37,485 bases of DNA from Microvirga sp. (GCF_014699075.1 NZ_JACXAB010000039.1:1-37485); one strand, 5' to 3'. Positions 14,723 to 22,973 are shown, counted from the first letter of the stretch. Program-made: numbers and translations. The notes: generated by a model from the letters alone, not told the origin.

Positions 14723-15478
14723 ATGAAGATCTTTGCACTGACCGGAGCTGGCGCGTCAGCCGAAAGCGGCCTGGGCACCTTTCGGGATAAGGATGGGCTG
14801 TGGTCCCGCTTTGACCCGATGAAGCTCGCCACACCAGAGGCATTCGCTCACAGTCCGGACGAGGTGCATGCCTTCTACAACATGCGCCGCCAGAACCTCC
14901 TGTCGGCAGAGCCCAACGCCGCTCACCGGGCCCTTGCCCGCTTGGAGGCCGGTCTGGCCGAGCGCGGCGGTAGCCTGTTTCTGTGTACCCAGAACATCGA
15001 CGATCTTCACGAGCGAGCGGGCTCGCAGCGGGTCGTGCATATGCATGGCGAACTGCTCAAAGCCCGTTGCACAGCCTGTGGTGAGACAATGCCTTGGCAC
15101 GAGGACTTGAGCGTCGAGATCCCTTGCCCGTCCTGCCGCTATTCCGGAGGGTTGAGACCTCACGTAGTCTGGTTTGGCGAGATGCCGCTGGAGATGGATG
15201 CGATCTATGACGCTCTGCTCGGGGCAGACCTGTTTGTTGCAATCGGCACTTCGGGCTCCGTCTACCCGGCAGCAGGGTTTGTGTCGGAGGCACGGGGACA
15301 TGGCATCCGCACCTGCGAGATCAATCTGGAGCCCTCGGATAACGCCCGCCAGTTCGATGAGGGACGGTATGGGCCAGCCAGCGAGGTCGTCCCAGCGTGG
15401 GTTGAGCAGGTACTCACGTCAAGATCTTTGAGCGACCAAGGCGGGTTTACGGCTCCCGGCTCATCTCATCCGAAATAG
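14723..15478 (+). CDS. Sir2 family NAD-dependent protein deacylase
   Basis: A 251-residue sirtuin. NAD-binding motifs GAGASAESG (residues 8-16) and FRDKDGLW (22-29), TQNIDDLH (near 92), the catalytic His in VHMHGEL (near 107), and a zinc site CTAC...CPSC (near 115-139) are all present. The SIR2 late motif GTSGSVYPAAGF is near 175. ATG 14723 is set by GGGAGAAACT upstream. It matches bacterial CobB in length, removing acyl groups from lysines such as that of acetyl-CoA synthetase. It stands just before DsrE/NTF2/cupin genes but is not obviously in an operon with them. Confidence 0.93.
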   Translation: MKIFALTGAGASAESGLGTFRDKDGLWSRFDPMKLATPEAFAHSPDEVHAFYNMRRQNLLSAEPNAAHRALARLEAGLAERGGSLFLCTQNIDDLHERAGSQRVVHMHGELLKARCTACGETMPWHEDLSVEIPCPSCRYSGGLRPHVVWFGEMPLEMDAIYDALLGADLFVAIGTSGSVYPAAGFVSEARGHGIRTCEINLEPSDNARQFDEGRYGPASEVVPAWVEQVLTSRSLSDQGGFTAPGSSHPK

Positions 15479-15555
15479 TAGAATCGTCACGTTGGCGTAC
15501 GGCCTGACGAGGAGCATAGTCCTGCTCTCTCGTTCTACGTTCGTCGGAGGTGGTC

Positions 15556-15918
15556 ATGTCCAGCCTTCTTGTCCATGTCACCTGCGGGCCTGAAAACCCC
15601 ACTAAGGCTGCACTCGCCTTCTTCGTCGCGGCAGCAGCCGTCGAGGCAGGGCATCAGGTTCACATGTTCCTGGCAGGTGATGCGGTTCAACTCATCCGCG
15701 AACCCACGCGCACCGGCCTCGTCGGGCTTGGTACAGGTGCCTTTCGGGAGCATTTCGACAAGGTGATCGCCGGAGGTGGCCGGCTGTATCTCTCGGCTGG
15801 GTCCTGTGCGGCGCGGGGTGTCAGCGATGCGGACCTTCAAGGTGTCTCTCACGAGAAGGCCAGCCCACCTATGCTCGTGCGGCTGGTGATGGAGTGCGAC
15901 CGCAGCATCGTCTACTGA
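15556..15918 (+). CDS. DsrE family protein
   Basis: A 120-residue protein with the DsrE-type fold: an N-terminal strand LLVHVTCGPEN, the helix FFVAAAAVEAGHQVHMFLAGDAV, and the SAGSCAARG loop near residue 83 carrying the cysteine position used by sulfur-carrier relatives. ATG 15556 follows GGAGGTGGTC. Roles in the family include sulfur relay and peroxide-linked redox; with a single cysteine here, sulfur carriage is possible but unproven. It is probably cotranscribed with the NTF2-like gene after it. Confidence 0.8.
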   Translation: MSSLLVHVTCGPENPTKAALAFFVAAAAVEAGHQVHMFLAGDAVQLIREPTRTGLVGLGTGAFREHFDKVIAGGGRLYLSAGSCAARGVSDADLQGVSHEKASPPMLVRLVMECDRSIVY

Positions 15919-15953
15919 CCCGGTGCATCGCACGAGTCAGGAGGGGAGACCTG

Positions 15954-16331
15954 ATGGAAGACGCTGTTTCCATTTCCGTCCTTGAGGATTTTGCGGCAGC
16001 CTGGAACCGGCATGACCCGGATGCGATCCTGTCGATGATGACGGAAGACTGCGTGTTCGAGGCCAGCCGTGGTCCTGACGTGAAGGGGACGATCTTTACA
16101 GGTCAGGCTGATGTCCGCCGTGGAATTGAGGAGGTCTTTGCAACCTTTCCGGATGCCCGGTGGAATGATCCTAAGCACTTCATTGCTGGAGATCGGGGCG
16201 TCTCCGAGTGGGTGTTCACGGCCACCGGGCCTGACGGCGCTCATGTGGAGGTTCAAGGCTGCGATGTCTTCACCTTCCGCAATGGCAAGATTGCAGTCAA
16301 GAGCTCGTACCGGAAGCAGCGCACCGGCTGA
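15954..16331 (+). CDS. NTF2/SnoaL-like protein
   Basis: A 125-residue protein with a typical SnoaL-like pattern: EDFAAAWNRHDPDAILSMM, DCVFEAS, a middle RRGIEEVFATFPD helix, and the closing strands VEVQGCDVFTFRNGKIAVKSSY. ATG 15954 has AGGAGGGGAGA upstream. The family binds small ligands or catalyses isomerisation or aldol reactions. It lies 35 bases after the DsrE gene on the same strand, and its own strong ribosome-binding site supports independent translation. Confidence 0.82.
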   Translation: MEDAVSISVLEDFAAAWNRHDPDAILSMMTEDCVFEASRGPDVKGTIFTGQADVRRGIEEVFATFPDARWNDPKHFIAGDRGVSEWVFTATGPDGAHVEVQGCDVFTFRNGKIAVKSSYRKQRTG

Positions 16332-16407
16332 TCTCCAGAATTCCTCTTGTTCATCATCAAAGTACCGGTACGCTCGGCTCTCCAATATGTTGCGGGAGGG
16401 CACAGGC

Positions 16408-16875
16408 ATGAACGGCGCTGCCACAGATCATCGAAGCCTCTGGTTCCTCAATACCTACGTCACGATCCGTATTTCGTCACGGGATGGTTCGGACGGCATC
16501 TCAGTGCTTGAGCACCGAGCCTCACAGGGGGACTCTCCGCCGCTGCATATCCATCATGACGAGGATGAAATCTTCCACGTGCTTGAAGGTGAGGTGCGCT
16601 ACCAGGTCGGAGATCAGGAGCACCGCGCCAGCACTGGAGAAACGCTGCTCACTCCCAAAGGCATTCCTCACACTTACAGGGTGGAGTCGGCTGAGGCCCG
16701 CATGCTCACCATCACCCGAGGCCAATTCGAGACCTTCATCCGCGCCTTTGGCCGTCCTGCTGAATGGCAGGGGCTGCCTGATCCATCCGGTCCACCGACG
16801 CCTGAGCAAGCTGAGGCCCTTGCGCGTGCCTGCCGTCAATTCGGGATAGAACTCGTCGGGCCGCCGCTTTCGTAA
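16408..16875 (+). CDS. cupin domain protein
   Basis: A 155-residue single-cupin protein. Motif 1 is PPLHIHHDEDEIFHVLEGE (metal-binding His, His, Glu near residues 48-55) and motif 2 is LLTPKGIPHTYR (His near 91). ATG 16408 follows GGGAGGGCACAGGC. The C-terminal part has a helix GPPTPEQAEALARACRQFG typical of cupins annotated as quercetin-dioxygenase-like. The function is probably a metal-dependent sensor or enzyme; the substrate is unknown. It is the third in a rightward run with the DsrE and NTF2-like genes. Confidence 0.85.
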   Translation: MNGAATDHRSLWFLNTYVTIRISSRDGSDGISVLEHRASQGDSPPLHIHHDEDEIFHVLEGEVRYQVGDQEHRASTGETLLTPKGIPHTYRVESAEARMLTITRGQFETFIRAFGRPAEWQGLPDPSGPPTPEQAEALARACRQFGIELVGPPLS

Positions 16876-16881
16876 ACCGGG

Positions 16882-17109
16882 TTACCCGTTTGCGGGGTGC
16901 TCCTCGACGAGGGTGCCGATCAGACGCAGCAGTTCCTGCTGTTCCGGCCCTGCGCCCCGCCCCAGGAAAGCCGCGATATCTTCATGTTCCACCTGCCCTC
17001 CGGAAGCGACATTGGCTTCGTGGCGGACGAACAAAGCCCCCGAAGGATCTCGGATCAGATACCAGCGGTCACCGCTTGGGCTTTCATAGAGCTTGCGCGC
17101 CTTCTTCAT
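16882..17109 (-). CDS. conserved small hypothetical protein (Rhizobiales type)
   Basis: A 75-residue protein from ATG 17109 (MKKARKLYESPSGDRWYLIRD). The pattern LYESPxGDRWYLxRDP, VxHEAN.ASGGQ and a C-terminal GPEQQELLRLIGTLVEE matches a short protein I know to recur across alphaproteobacteria without an assigned function. It converges with the cupin gene with only six bases between stops. Confidence 0.7.
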   Translation of the reverse strand: MKKARKLYESPSGDRWYLIRDPSGALFVRHEANVASGGQVEHEDIAAFLGRGAGPEQQELLRLIGTLVEEHPANG

Positions 17110-17370
17110 GCGGGCTCCTGTCGGGTCGAGATGGCACATCCACTGTAACCCATCGCAGCAAAAGGCGGAAAGCACAGATTGATCGAGCAGGGCTTCAGGA
17201 TAATCCAAGCCGCATGATCAACAGAGCCTAGGAAGGGGCCCCCCACCGGAATGATGCTGGATCTATCAACTGGACAGGCTCTGCTGGGTGGCTAGCCCGG
17301 ATCGCATTCTTGTAGACGATCTACCTTCCGTTACCCCGAACAAGCCAGATCTCATAATTTCAGGGTGCCC

Positions 17371-19227
17371 TCATCGATAGCCCGACGCCTGTAATTCAAA
17401 GAGTTCGGCGTAGCGACCGCCTGATGCAACGAGCTGTTCGTGTGAGCCAGCCTCCACGACCTGCCCATTCTCGAGGACAAGGATGCGGTCGGCCATCCGC
17501 ACGGTCGAGAACCGGTGCGAGATCAGAATGGCGGTCTTGCCCAAACTCAGATCCCGGAAGCGCTGGAAGACCTCGTACTCCGACCGGGCATCGAGAGCGG
17601 CGGTCGGCTCATCCAGGATGAGCACCTCGGCATCCCGCATGTAGGCGCGCGCGATGGCGATCTTCTGCCATTCACCTCCGGAGAGATCCGCCCCCCCGTG
17701 GAATCGCTTGCCGAGCGGCTGGTCATATCCTTGGGGTAGGCGTTGGATAATTTGATCGGCGAGGCTGCGCTCCGCCGCCTGCTGGATCCGGTTGCGATCA
17801 TCGGTGGCCTCGATGCGACCTGCTCCGATGTTCTCGCCGGCCGTGAAGTGAAACCGCACGAAATCCTGAAAGATCACGCCAATGTGGCGTCGCAGATCCG
17901 CCAGATCATATTCACGCAGGTCATAGCCATCGAGAAGGATCCGTCCCTCTGTCGGATCGTAGAGCCGGGCAAGGAGCTTCACGATCGTGGTTTTGCCGGC
18001 TCCGTTCTCCCCAACCAAAGCTACGACCTCGCCGGCTGTCAGCGTCAAGCTCAGGTGGCGGACAGCCCAGTGATCTGAATCTGGATACCGGAAGCCTACG
18101 TTCTCAAACACGATCCCCAACCGCAGCGGATGCGGAAAGGGTCGTGGATTTGCCGGTGACGCGATGCTTGGACGGACATCGAAGAATGAGAACAGATCCT
18201 CCAGGTACAGCGCCTGCCCGGCGATCTGGGAAAACCCCAGAAGCAATCCCTCTAGCAGCCCCCGCAGCCGCAGGAAGGAGCCGGACAGAAACGTCAAGTC
18301 ACCGATGCTGAACTCGCCCCGGACGGTTCGCCACACAATCAGAGCATAGGCCAGATAATAGGCACATGACGCGAGCGTGGCGAAGAGCGTGCCCCATGCG
18401 GCCCTGCAGATCGCAAGCCGCCGGTTGTCCGCATACATCCGATCAGCAAAGCCTTTGAAGCGCTCGACCAGAAAGGCGTTAAGACCGAAGAGCTTGACCT
18501 CCTTCGCGGTTTCGACGCTCGAGCCGAGATAACGGATGTAGTCGAGCTGACGTCGCTCCGGGGTGCGAAAGTAGTTGAGCCGATAGCCCTGCGCGTTGAA
18601 ATGCACCTCACCAACAAAGGCCGGCAGGAGAGCAAGGATGATCAGGACGATGAGCCAAGGCGCATAGACGAGCAGGCCGGCAGCGAGTGAAAGGACGGTG
18701 AGCCCATCCTGTGCCTGCCCGAAGATCTGGGTCAGGAGAGTGGTTCGCCCAGTGACCTGGCGGCGAGCCCGTTCCAGTCGGTCCTGCTGATCACTGCTCT
18801 CGAACTGCTCAAGATCCAGAGTCGTCGCATGCTCCATCAGACGCACACTGGCGAAGTTGCTGTAGCGCTCAGATAAGAGGCTGTCGACGAGGGAGCTAGC
18901 CCGCCCTAAGAGATCAGCGATGATCGCGAGGGCCAGCTCCAAAACGAGCAGCCCACCGAGAAAATCAAGGCGGCCGCTCCCGATCCAATCGCTGAGATTT
19001 GCCCCCGGTGAGGCGAGCTGTGTCTGGGCCACCACCTCATCAATGATGAGCTTTCCGATATAAAGTATCATAAGAGGGAGGATTGAACGCGTCAGTCGCA
19101 GCCCGAGACTTGCCGCTGTAAGAGCAGGGCTGGCCTGCCAGACCAGACGGAACAGAGACGGAAGGTGACGTAAGGCGCCAACCCGCTCACGCAGCGAGCG
19201 GCTGGAGGGGAACACTGGAGCGACCAT
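17371..19227 (-). CDS. ABC exporter (fused membrane and ATPase domains)
   Basis: A protein of 618 residues. Residues about 20-345 are a six-segment membrane domain (e.g. ILPLMILYIGKLIID, LIVLIILALLPAFVGEV, ASCAYYLAYALIVW). Residues about 370-618 are the ATPase: Walker A GENGAGKTT, signature LSGGEWQKIAIARA, Walker B VLILDEPTAALDA, and the H-loop in ISHRFSTVR. The architecture is that of half-size MsbA/bacteriocin-type exporters that work as homodimers; many such genes are called lipid or multidrug exporters. The LSGGEWQ signature variant is common in this subgroup. It stands alone, with no peptide precursor seen next to it. Confidence 0.92.
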   Translation of the reverse strand: MVAPVFPSSRSLRERVGALRHLPSLFRLVWQASPALTAASLGLRLTRSILPLMILYIGKLIIDEVVAQTQLASPGANLSDWIGSGRLDFLGGLLVLELALAIIADLLGRASSLVDSLLSERYSNFASVRLMEHATTLDLEQFESSDQQDRLERARRQVTGRTTLLTQIFGQAQDGLTVLSLAAGLLVYAPWLIVLIILALLPAFVGEVHFNAQGYRLNYFRTPERRQLDYIRYLGSSVETAKEVKLFGLNAFLVERFKGFADRMYADNRRLAICRAAWGTLFATLASCAYYLAYALIVWRTVRGEFSIGDLTFLSGSFLRLRGLLEGLLLGFSQIAGQALYLEDLFSFFDVRPSIASPANPRPFPHPLRLGIVFENVGFRYPDSDHWAVRHLSLTLTAGEVVALVGENGAGKTTIVKLLARLYDPTEGRILLDGYDLREYDLADLRRHIGVIFQDFVRFHFTAGENIGAGRIEATDDRNRIQQAAERSLADQIIQRLPQGYDQPLGKRFHGGADLSGGEWQKIAIARAYMRDAEVLILDEPTAALDARSEYEVFQRFRDLSLGKTAILISHRFSTVRMADRILVLENGQVVEAGSHEQLVASGGRYAELFELQASGYR

Positions 19228-19331
19228 CCCATTAAGATGGGGGTCCAGGGCTTACTCGTCGAGCCACCTAACCGCCGCCGTGGGGTCTGGTCCCAGAACA
19301 AGGATGGAAGCCATCGCTCCGGGAGGGCGCC

Positions 19332-19829
19332 ATGACAGACGACGATCAAGACAACTCCCCTGATCAGCACGAACACTGGAAACACCACGGCGTTCAAGTG
19401 ATCAAAGGTGACCGCCTCGACCCGAACACCGCTCAGACCCCGGGCATGTTTCGGCAGGCTGCGATCAACCATGCGCGGGTTGGAGCACAGAAGATATGGG
19501 CCGGCACGGTGTCGATCCAGCCAAATGCCAAGACTGGAGTTCACCACCACGGTGAGTTGGAGAGCGTCATCTATGTCGTGCGAGGCAAAGCTCGCATGCG
19601 ATGGGGTGAGCGGTTGGAGTTCGTTGCGGAGGCTGGACCTGGCGACTTCATCTATGTGCCGCCCTTCGTGCCTCATCAGGAGATCAACGCCAGTCCGGAT
19701 GAGCCCCTCGAATGCGTTCTCGTGCGCAGCGATAACGAGGCCGTCGTTGTAAACATCACAGACGTGGATCCTGTCGAAAAGCCGGAGGAGGTTTACTGGG
19801 TCGACCCGATCCACAAGCAGCCGGAATAA
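19332..19829 (+). CDS. cupin domain protein
   Basis: A 165-residue protein starting MTDDDQDNSPDQHEH. Motif 1 is KTGVHHHGELESVIYVVRG (His cluster and Glu near residues 74-81), followed by GPGDFIYVPPFVPHQEIN with the second metal His near residue 120. The N-terminal region with the His-rich HEHWKHHG stretch could add metal ligands. GGGAGGG precedes the ATG. It diverges from the exporter across about 100 bases. The reaction is not predictable. Confidence 0.85.
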   Translation: MTDDDQDNSPDQHEHWKHHGVQVIKGDRLDPNTAQTPGMFRQAAINHARVGAQKIWAGTVSIQPNAKTGVHHHGELESVIYVVRGKARMRWGERLEFVAEAGPGDFIYVPPFVPHQEINASPDEPLECVLVRSDNEAVVVNITDVDPVEKPEEVYWVDPIHKQPE

Positions 19830-19957
19830 GGGCATTCCAGAACCACAAATCCTACCAGACAGTAACAGTCCCGGTGCTTTCCCTAGGCTGACTGCAGGAT
19901 CACTTAGCTCCCCGCAGAACCAGCGGGATCGGGGCCAAGGACGGCGTTTACACCGAA

Positions 19958-20023
19958 ATGCAGACTTACCACTCGCTGGAAGAACGTTTCGCACACATCA
20001 GCTCGATCGAGGACGCGATCGGA
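19958..20023 (+). pseudogene. fragment of a carboxypeptidase Taq-like (M32) N-terminus
   Basis: ATG 19958 opens MQTYHSLEERFAHISSIED and continues about 22 residues that resemble the start of M32 carboxypeptidases (LEERF..I..I.DA.G). The frame then diverges and stops at about 20068. No active-site region exists nearby, so this is a truncated remnant. The match is from memory and short. Confidence 0.4.
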
Positions 20024-20125
20024 CCGGTAATGCCTACATCAAAGCCTTCCTCCGACAGCATTTCCTGAACCGTCCGCAGCGGTGGGAACACCTCGGCACC
20101 GAACAGCCGTCAGCGGTTGCGCAAC

Positions 20126-20605
20126 ATGGGCCGAGGAACTCCCTCGCTGCTTTTAGAGGCAGGCTTGAAGGCCAAACTGCTTGCAGCCCCAGGCCGTGAA
20201 CAGCAGTTTCATGAAGCGCGCGTGCTGTCCCTCGAAGACGTTGCGCGCATCTATGGTGTGCCCCTGTCCGTCGTGGGCCTCGGCAAAAACGCGAGTTACG
20301 GTTCGCTCACGGAAGAGTCTCGCGCGTTGCGGCAGAACTGCTTTGCACCATGGGCGGGCCGTGTGGAAGCACAGTTGCGGCTTGCGTAGCTAAGCGCTGA
20401 GGGACGGCGCGAATACACTATTGAGCATGATCTTTCAGGCCTTGAACGTGGCGACCTGAAGGCGCGGCTTGAAGCGTACCAAATCGGCGTCAACAGCGAG
20501 ATCTTCTCAGCCAATAAATGCCGGATCTGGGAAGGCATGAACCGCCGCGAGGGCGGCGACACATTCAGGAATCCCGCGGTGTCTCACGCAACGCCGCAGG
20601 AATAG
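20126..20605 (+). pseudogene. phage portal protein, C-terminal remnant
   Basis: The frame reads GTPSLLLEAGLKAKLL, then ARVLSLEDVARIYGVPLSVVG (shown in part) and NCFAPWAGRVEAQL, the hallmark C-terminal half of HK97-type portal proteins. An in-frame TAG at 20387-20389 interrupts it, and the same frame continues with LSAEGRREYTIEHD, GDLKARLEAYQIG, ANKCRIWEGMN up to a stop at 20605. So it is N-terminally truncated and carries a nonsense codon. No other phage structural genes are near. This marks a decayed prophage or a fragment of one. Confidence 0.8.
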
Positions 20606-20957
20606 CCGGGCAGTTTTCACGAGGGCTAGACGGCGAGTCCAGAAACGGAAGAGGGGATCGGGGTCCGGCGCAACGCAGTTGTTCTAGCCCGCACTAATCC
20701 TCTCAGCGCCGTCAAAGAACGACCTTCGGCACATGTGCCGAAGGTTTCACAGGACAGTGGCCATGCCGGACTCGAAAGAGCAAGGCAAAGTCGACGGAGC
20801 GAACCTCGCCGCTACAGCGGAGGGCCTTAATTACCTTAGTCTGCGGGATTGATCAGAGGATAGGGCTGGCTACGGATGTGCTGGAAGACCCACTCTTCTG
20901 AAATGCTGGCCCGGAGAGGCGATGGAATAAACCTTGGTCCTGATCCGTTATTAGTAC
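20606..20957. other. low-coding region with a perfect palindrome
   Basis: No convincing gene. A 30-codon ORF (MPDSKEQGKVDGANL..., 20763-20852) with AGGA upstream is possible but unrecognised. The 24-bp palindrome at 20722-20745 lies just before it. Confidence 0.35.
20722..20745. repeat. 24-bp perfect palindrome
   Basis: The half site ACCTTCGGCACA is followed directly by its exact complement, with no loop. It lacks a T tract, so it is not a classical terminator. It could be an operator, a replication or recombination site, or a hairpin in RNA. Confidence 0.6.
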
Positions 20958-21032
20958 CGAAGGCCTCGTAACCCTTGCCTTCGCCAAACTTCAAGCCCCT
21001 TCAGGCATTCTCGCGTCAGGGGCTTTTTTCTT
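20958..21032 (+). ncRNA. candidate small RNA with intrinsic terminator
   Basis: Two hairpins in a row: CGAAGGC/GCCTTCG (20958-20964 with 20977-20983), then AAGCCCCT/AGGGGCTT (20993-21025), ending in TTTTTT. No open frame ends before the second hairpin. This is the layout of a bacterial small RNA 3' end; the 5' end is not defined. Confidence 0.45.
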
Positions 21033-21176
21033 GCGCAAAGCTGAAACAAGGCCGGGTCGCGTGAGTTGGGGTCGTGAAGGAAGTCATCCTTCTGACGCTT
21101 GGAAACCTCTTGAGATACAGGCCTCTTCGCCCCTTGGCCGTTGCGGATGAGGAGGCCTTTCCTTTGCCCGTGTCGT

Positions 21177-21383
21177 CTAATCCTCCTGGAATGGCTCGCA
21201 AGGCCCAAGGCTGTACAGCTTTCCTCGAGCAGTCGAGATAGAGACGACGCTGTGATGGCACTGCGGATCAGCTTTCCATCTCGTGATGGCTTCTTCCGAG
21301 ATGAAGACGTCTAGCCCGAGTCTTGCAATGAAATGGGGACCCGGTTTCTCTGTATGGTTCACGTCATCCCAAGAGATCTGCAT
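21177..21383 (-). CDS. hypothetical small protein
   Basis: A 68-residue ORF: MQISWDDVNHTEKPGPHF, then an FISEEAITRWKADPQ segment and a final GKLYSLGPCEPFQED. The composition is like a real soluble protein (balanced charge, WDDVN and ITRW motifs), but the ribosome-binding site is weak and no family is recognised. Confidence 0.4.
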   Translation of the reverse strand: MQISWDDVNHTEKPGPHFIARLGLDVFISEEAITRWKADPQCHHSVVSISTARGKLYSLGPCEPFQED

Positions 21384-21622
21384 CTTGGTCGCCCGCTGAT
21401 CCTGTGCTGATCCTGTAATGCTGACATAACAAAAAAGATCCCTCGCCGGAGGTCTACAACAAGCATATAAGCTCAGATTGGAATGCTTATCCTATTAACA
21501 ATGAAAATTTATGAGCAGATTTCCTGTTACTTATGTCGGCTATACGACAGACGGATGAGGTTTGACTGAGTACATGGACTGTACCGGCTTTGTTATATTT
21601 GCCCCTACGGGCCGGACCTCAG
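21384..21622. other. AT-rich intergenic region
   Basis: Distinctly more AT-rich than its surroundings, especially 21425-21600. It contains a short inverted repeat GTACA-TGGAC-TGTAC near 21571-21585. It is probably the promoter region of the leader/terminator and DUF6894 gene that follow. Confidence 0.35.
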
Positions 21623-21655
21623 AGCGCCCCTCACAAGAGAGGGCGCTTTTCTTTT
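21623..21655 (+). terminator. intrinsic terminator upstream of the DUF6894 gene
   Basis: AGCGCCC-CTC pairs with GAG-A-GGGCGCT (10 pairs, one bulge, ACAA loop), followed by TTTTCTTTT. No coding frame precedes it, and the DUF6894 gene starts 134 bases after. It may be a small RNA end or a transcription attenuator. Confidence 0.65.
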
Positions 21656-21788
21656 GCTCGCGCAGATTCTCAGGAAAATTTTGCGTCGCTCCCCATGCCC
21701 TTCCATACTAGGTTTTATGCGAAATTGGTCGCCGGAACTCTTCCGCCATAGGGACTTTACAGTTTACTGGTTACATCTGGAGGACACC

Positions 21789-22271
21789 ATGCCTCGCTTC
21801 TACTTTCACATCCGCTGCAAAGATGGAGGTATGAGTTACGACCAGTGCGGCCTCGATTACCCGGATGTGGAGACTGCCTGCCGTGCAGTGGTGCAGGGTG
21901 CCCGAGACTTCAACCATGTGTTCATAGCCCAAGGCTATGATCCACAGGACTGCGCCGTTGAGGTCGAGAATGAGACCGGCGAGGTGGTTTTCCGCCTGCC
22001 GTTCTCCCAAGATCTTAGACCATCTGCGCGGACATCTCACGCCACTTACAAAATTGTCGGCAGCAATCTCGGCTGGCTGATATATTGCAACGATGATTTT
22101 GTTGGAGGCTTCGCCGAACGGTCCTCGGCGGAGTTGCTTGTCTGGGAGATGGTTGAGACCCGGTGCGCTGAGAAAAAGGCGTCTCAAGTCCTGATTGAAG
22201 CTAAATTCGGCTGCGAGAAACACCTGTGCCGCTGCTTCGAGGAAGCACCTGCCGGAACACTCCTATCCTAG
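21789..22271 (+). CDS. DUF6894 domain protein
   Basis: A 160-residue protein from ATG 21789 with CTGGAGGACACC upstream. Residues 1-75 carry the DUF6894 pattern: MPRFYFHIR, CGLDYPDVETACRAVVQGARDF, VEVENETGEVVFRLPF. A second part (residues ~85-140) with YKIVGSNLGWLIYCND and FGG/AERSSAELLVWEM resembles a small DUF2188-like domain. DUF6894 genes are common and multi-copy in Methylobacteriaceae and relatives, with unknown function. Confidence 0.8.
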   Translation: MPRFYFHIRCKDGGMSYDQCGLDYPDVETACRAVVQGARDFNHVFIAQGYDPQDCAVEVENETGEVVFRLPFSQDLRPSARTSHATYKIVGSNLGWLIYCNDDFVGGFAERSSAELLVWEMVETRCAEKKASQVLIEAKFGCEKHLCRCFEEAPAGTLLS

Positions 22272-22330
22272 ATCATGGGTGTCATGGTTCTCAGCCCTCT
22301 GACCTACCAACTGTATGGCCCCAGGCGTGA

Positions 22331-22534
22331 CTATGATGGTGCGCGAGCCTTGGGCAGGTTCTTCGAGGTATCGAGTTCAGGATGGTTGTGGAGCAGCCTC
22401 TCCCGCTCCAAAGCCAGATTGTCTCAGGTTCGCGCCATCTCCAGAAGCTGATCGCGCTGCTCTCCTGCAGGCATTTGCCGGGCGAGGACCCGGCATTCCT
22501 CAGCGTGCTTTTTGTACTCTGCTGCAGTCTTCAT
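22331..22534 (-). pseudogene. conserved small Rhizobiales-type protein interrupted by an in-frame TGA
   Basis: ATG 22534 opens MKTAAEYKKHAEECRVLARQ and runs 36 residues to ...LLEMART, where TGA (22424-22426) stands at a position that is usually TGG (Trp) in relatives. The same frame then continues DNLALERERLLHNHPEL to TAG at 22331. This matches a widespread short helical protein (about 60-70 residues). So either a nonsense mutation or a truncated product. AGGGG lies 14 bases before the ATG. Confidence 0.65.
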
Positions 22535-22685
22535 ATTTGAGGTGCCCCTAAAGCGAAGCCATTTATGGGGCGACATTGGGGAATGGCAATTACTTCTGTT
22601 TAAATAGGGCTTGCCGACACTATCGAAAGCTGGACAAGCAACTTAGTCCTGCTTCGCCACGCAAGCGCTTCATGTGCCCAGTCAT

Positions 22686-22769
22686 TCACCGCAAAAGGGC
22701 GAGAAATGTTCCGAGAGCGGCAACCAAGATTACCAGCAAGGGCCAGAACAACAGGTCGACTTCAGCCAT
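22686..22769 (-). CDS. 27-residue single-pass membrane peptide
   Basis: ATG 22769, with AGAGGTGCTCTCT upstream (GAGG at good spacing), encodes MAEVDLLFWPLLVILVAALG plus FLALLR. It is nearly one membrane helix with a short acidic N-terminus. Such mini membrane proteins are often missed. It lies 33 bases after the 56-residue ORF on the same strand. Confidence 0.45.
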   Translation of the reverse strand: MAEVDLLFWPLLVILVAALGTFLALLR

Positions 22770-22802
22770 AGAGAGCACCTCTATATGGCGAGGGCAGAAA
22801 CG

Positions 22803-22973
22803 TTAGGGGACCAGATGGACCGAGCCTAGGCTTAATATCATTGACCCGGCTGAAGCCACGCCCGTCAGGAGCAGCGATCCCAGGAAAATCACCCCAATAG
22901 GGAGGCGCCGGTATGCCCGCGAGAGGCGCACCGCTTCCTTGTGTTTAGCGTTACGGTCAGGATTGGCGGCCAT
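22803..22973 (-). CDS. small membrane protein, hypothetical
   Basis: A 56-residue product from ATG 22973 (MAANPDRNAKHKEAVRLSRAY) preceded by AAAGGGGATGTCCC. A charged N-terminal half is followed by hydrophobic segments (IGVIFLGSLLLTGVASAG and MILSLGSVHLV), so one or two membrane passes with a basic cytoplasmic tail. No family is recognised. It probably shares a transcript with the 27-residue ORF downstream. Confidence 0.5.
   Translation of the reverse strand: MAANPDRNAKHKEAVRLSRAYRRLPIGVIFLGSLLLTGVASAGSMILSLGSVHLVP

Noticed and set aside
20763..20852. 29-residue ORF after the palindrome, loosely like a DUF3606 start
   Set aside because: Similarity is too weak and the product lacks the core motif of that family.
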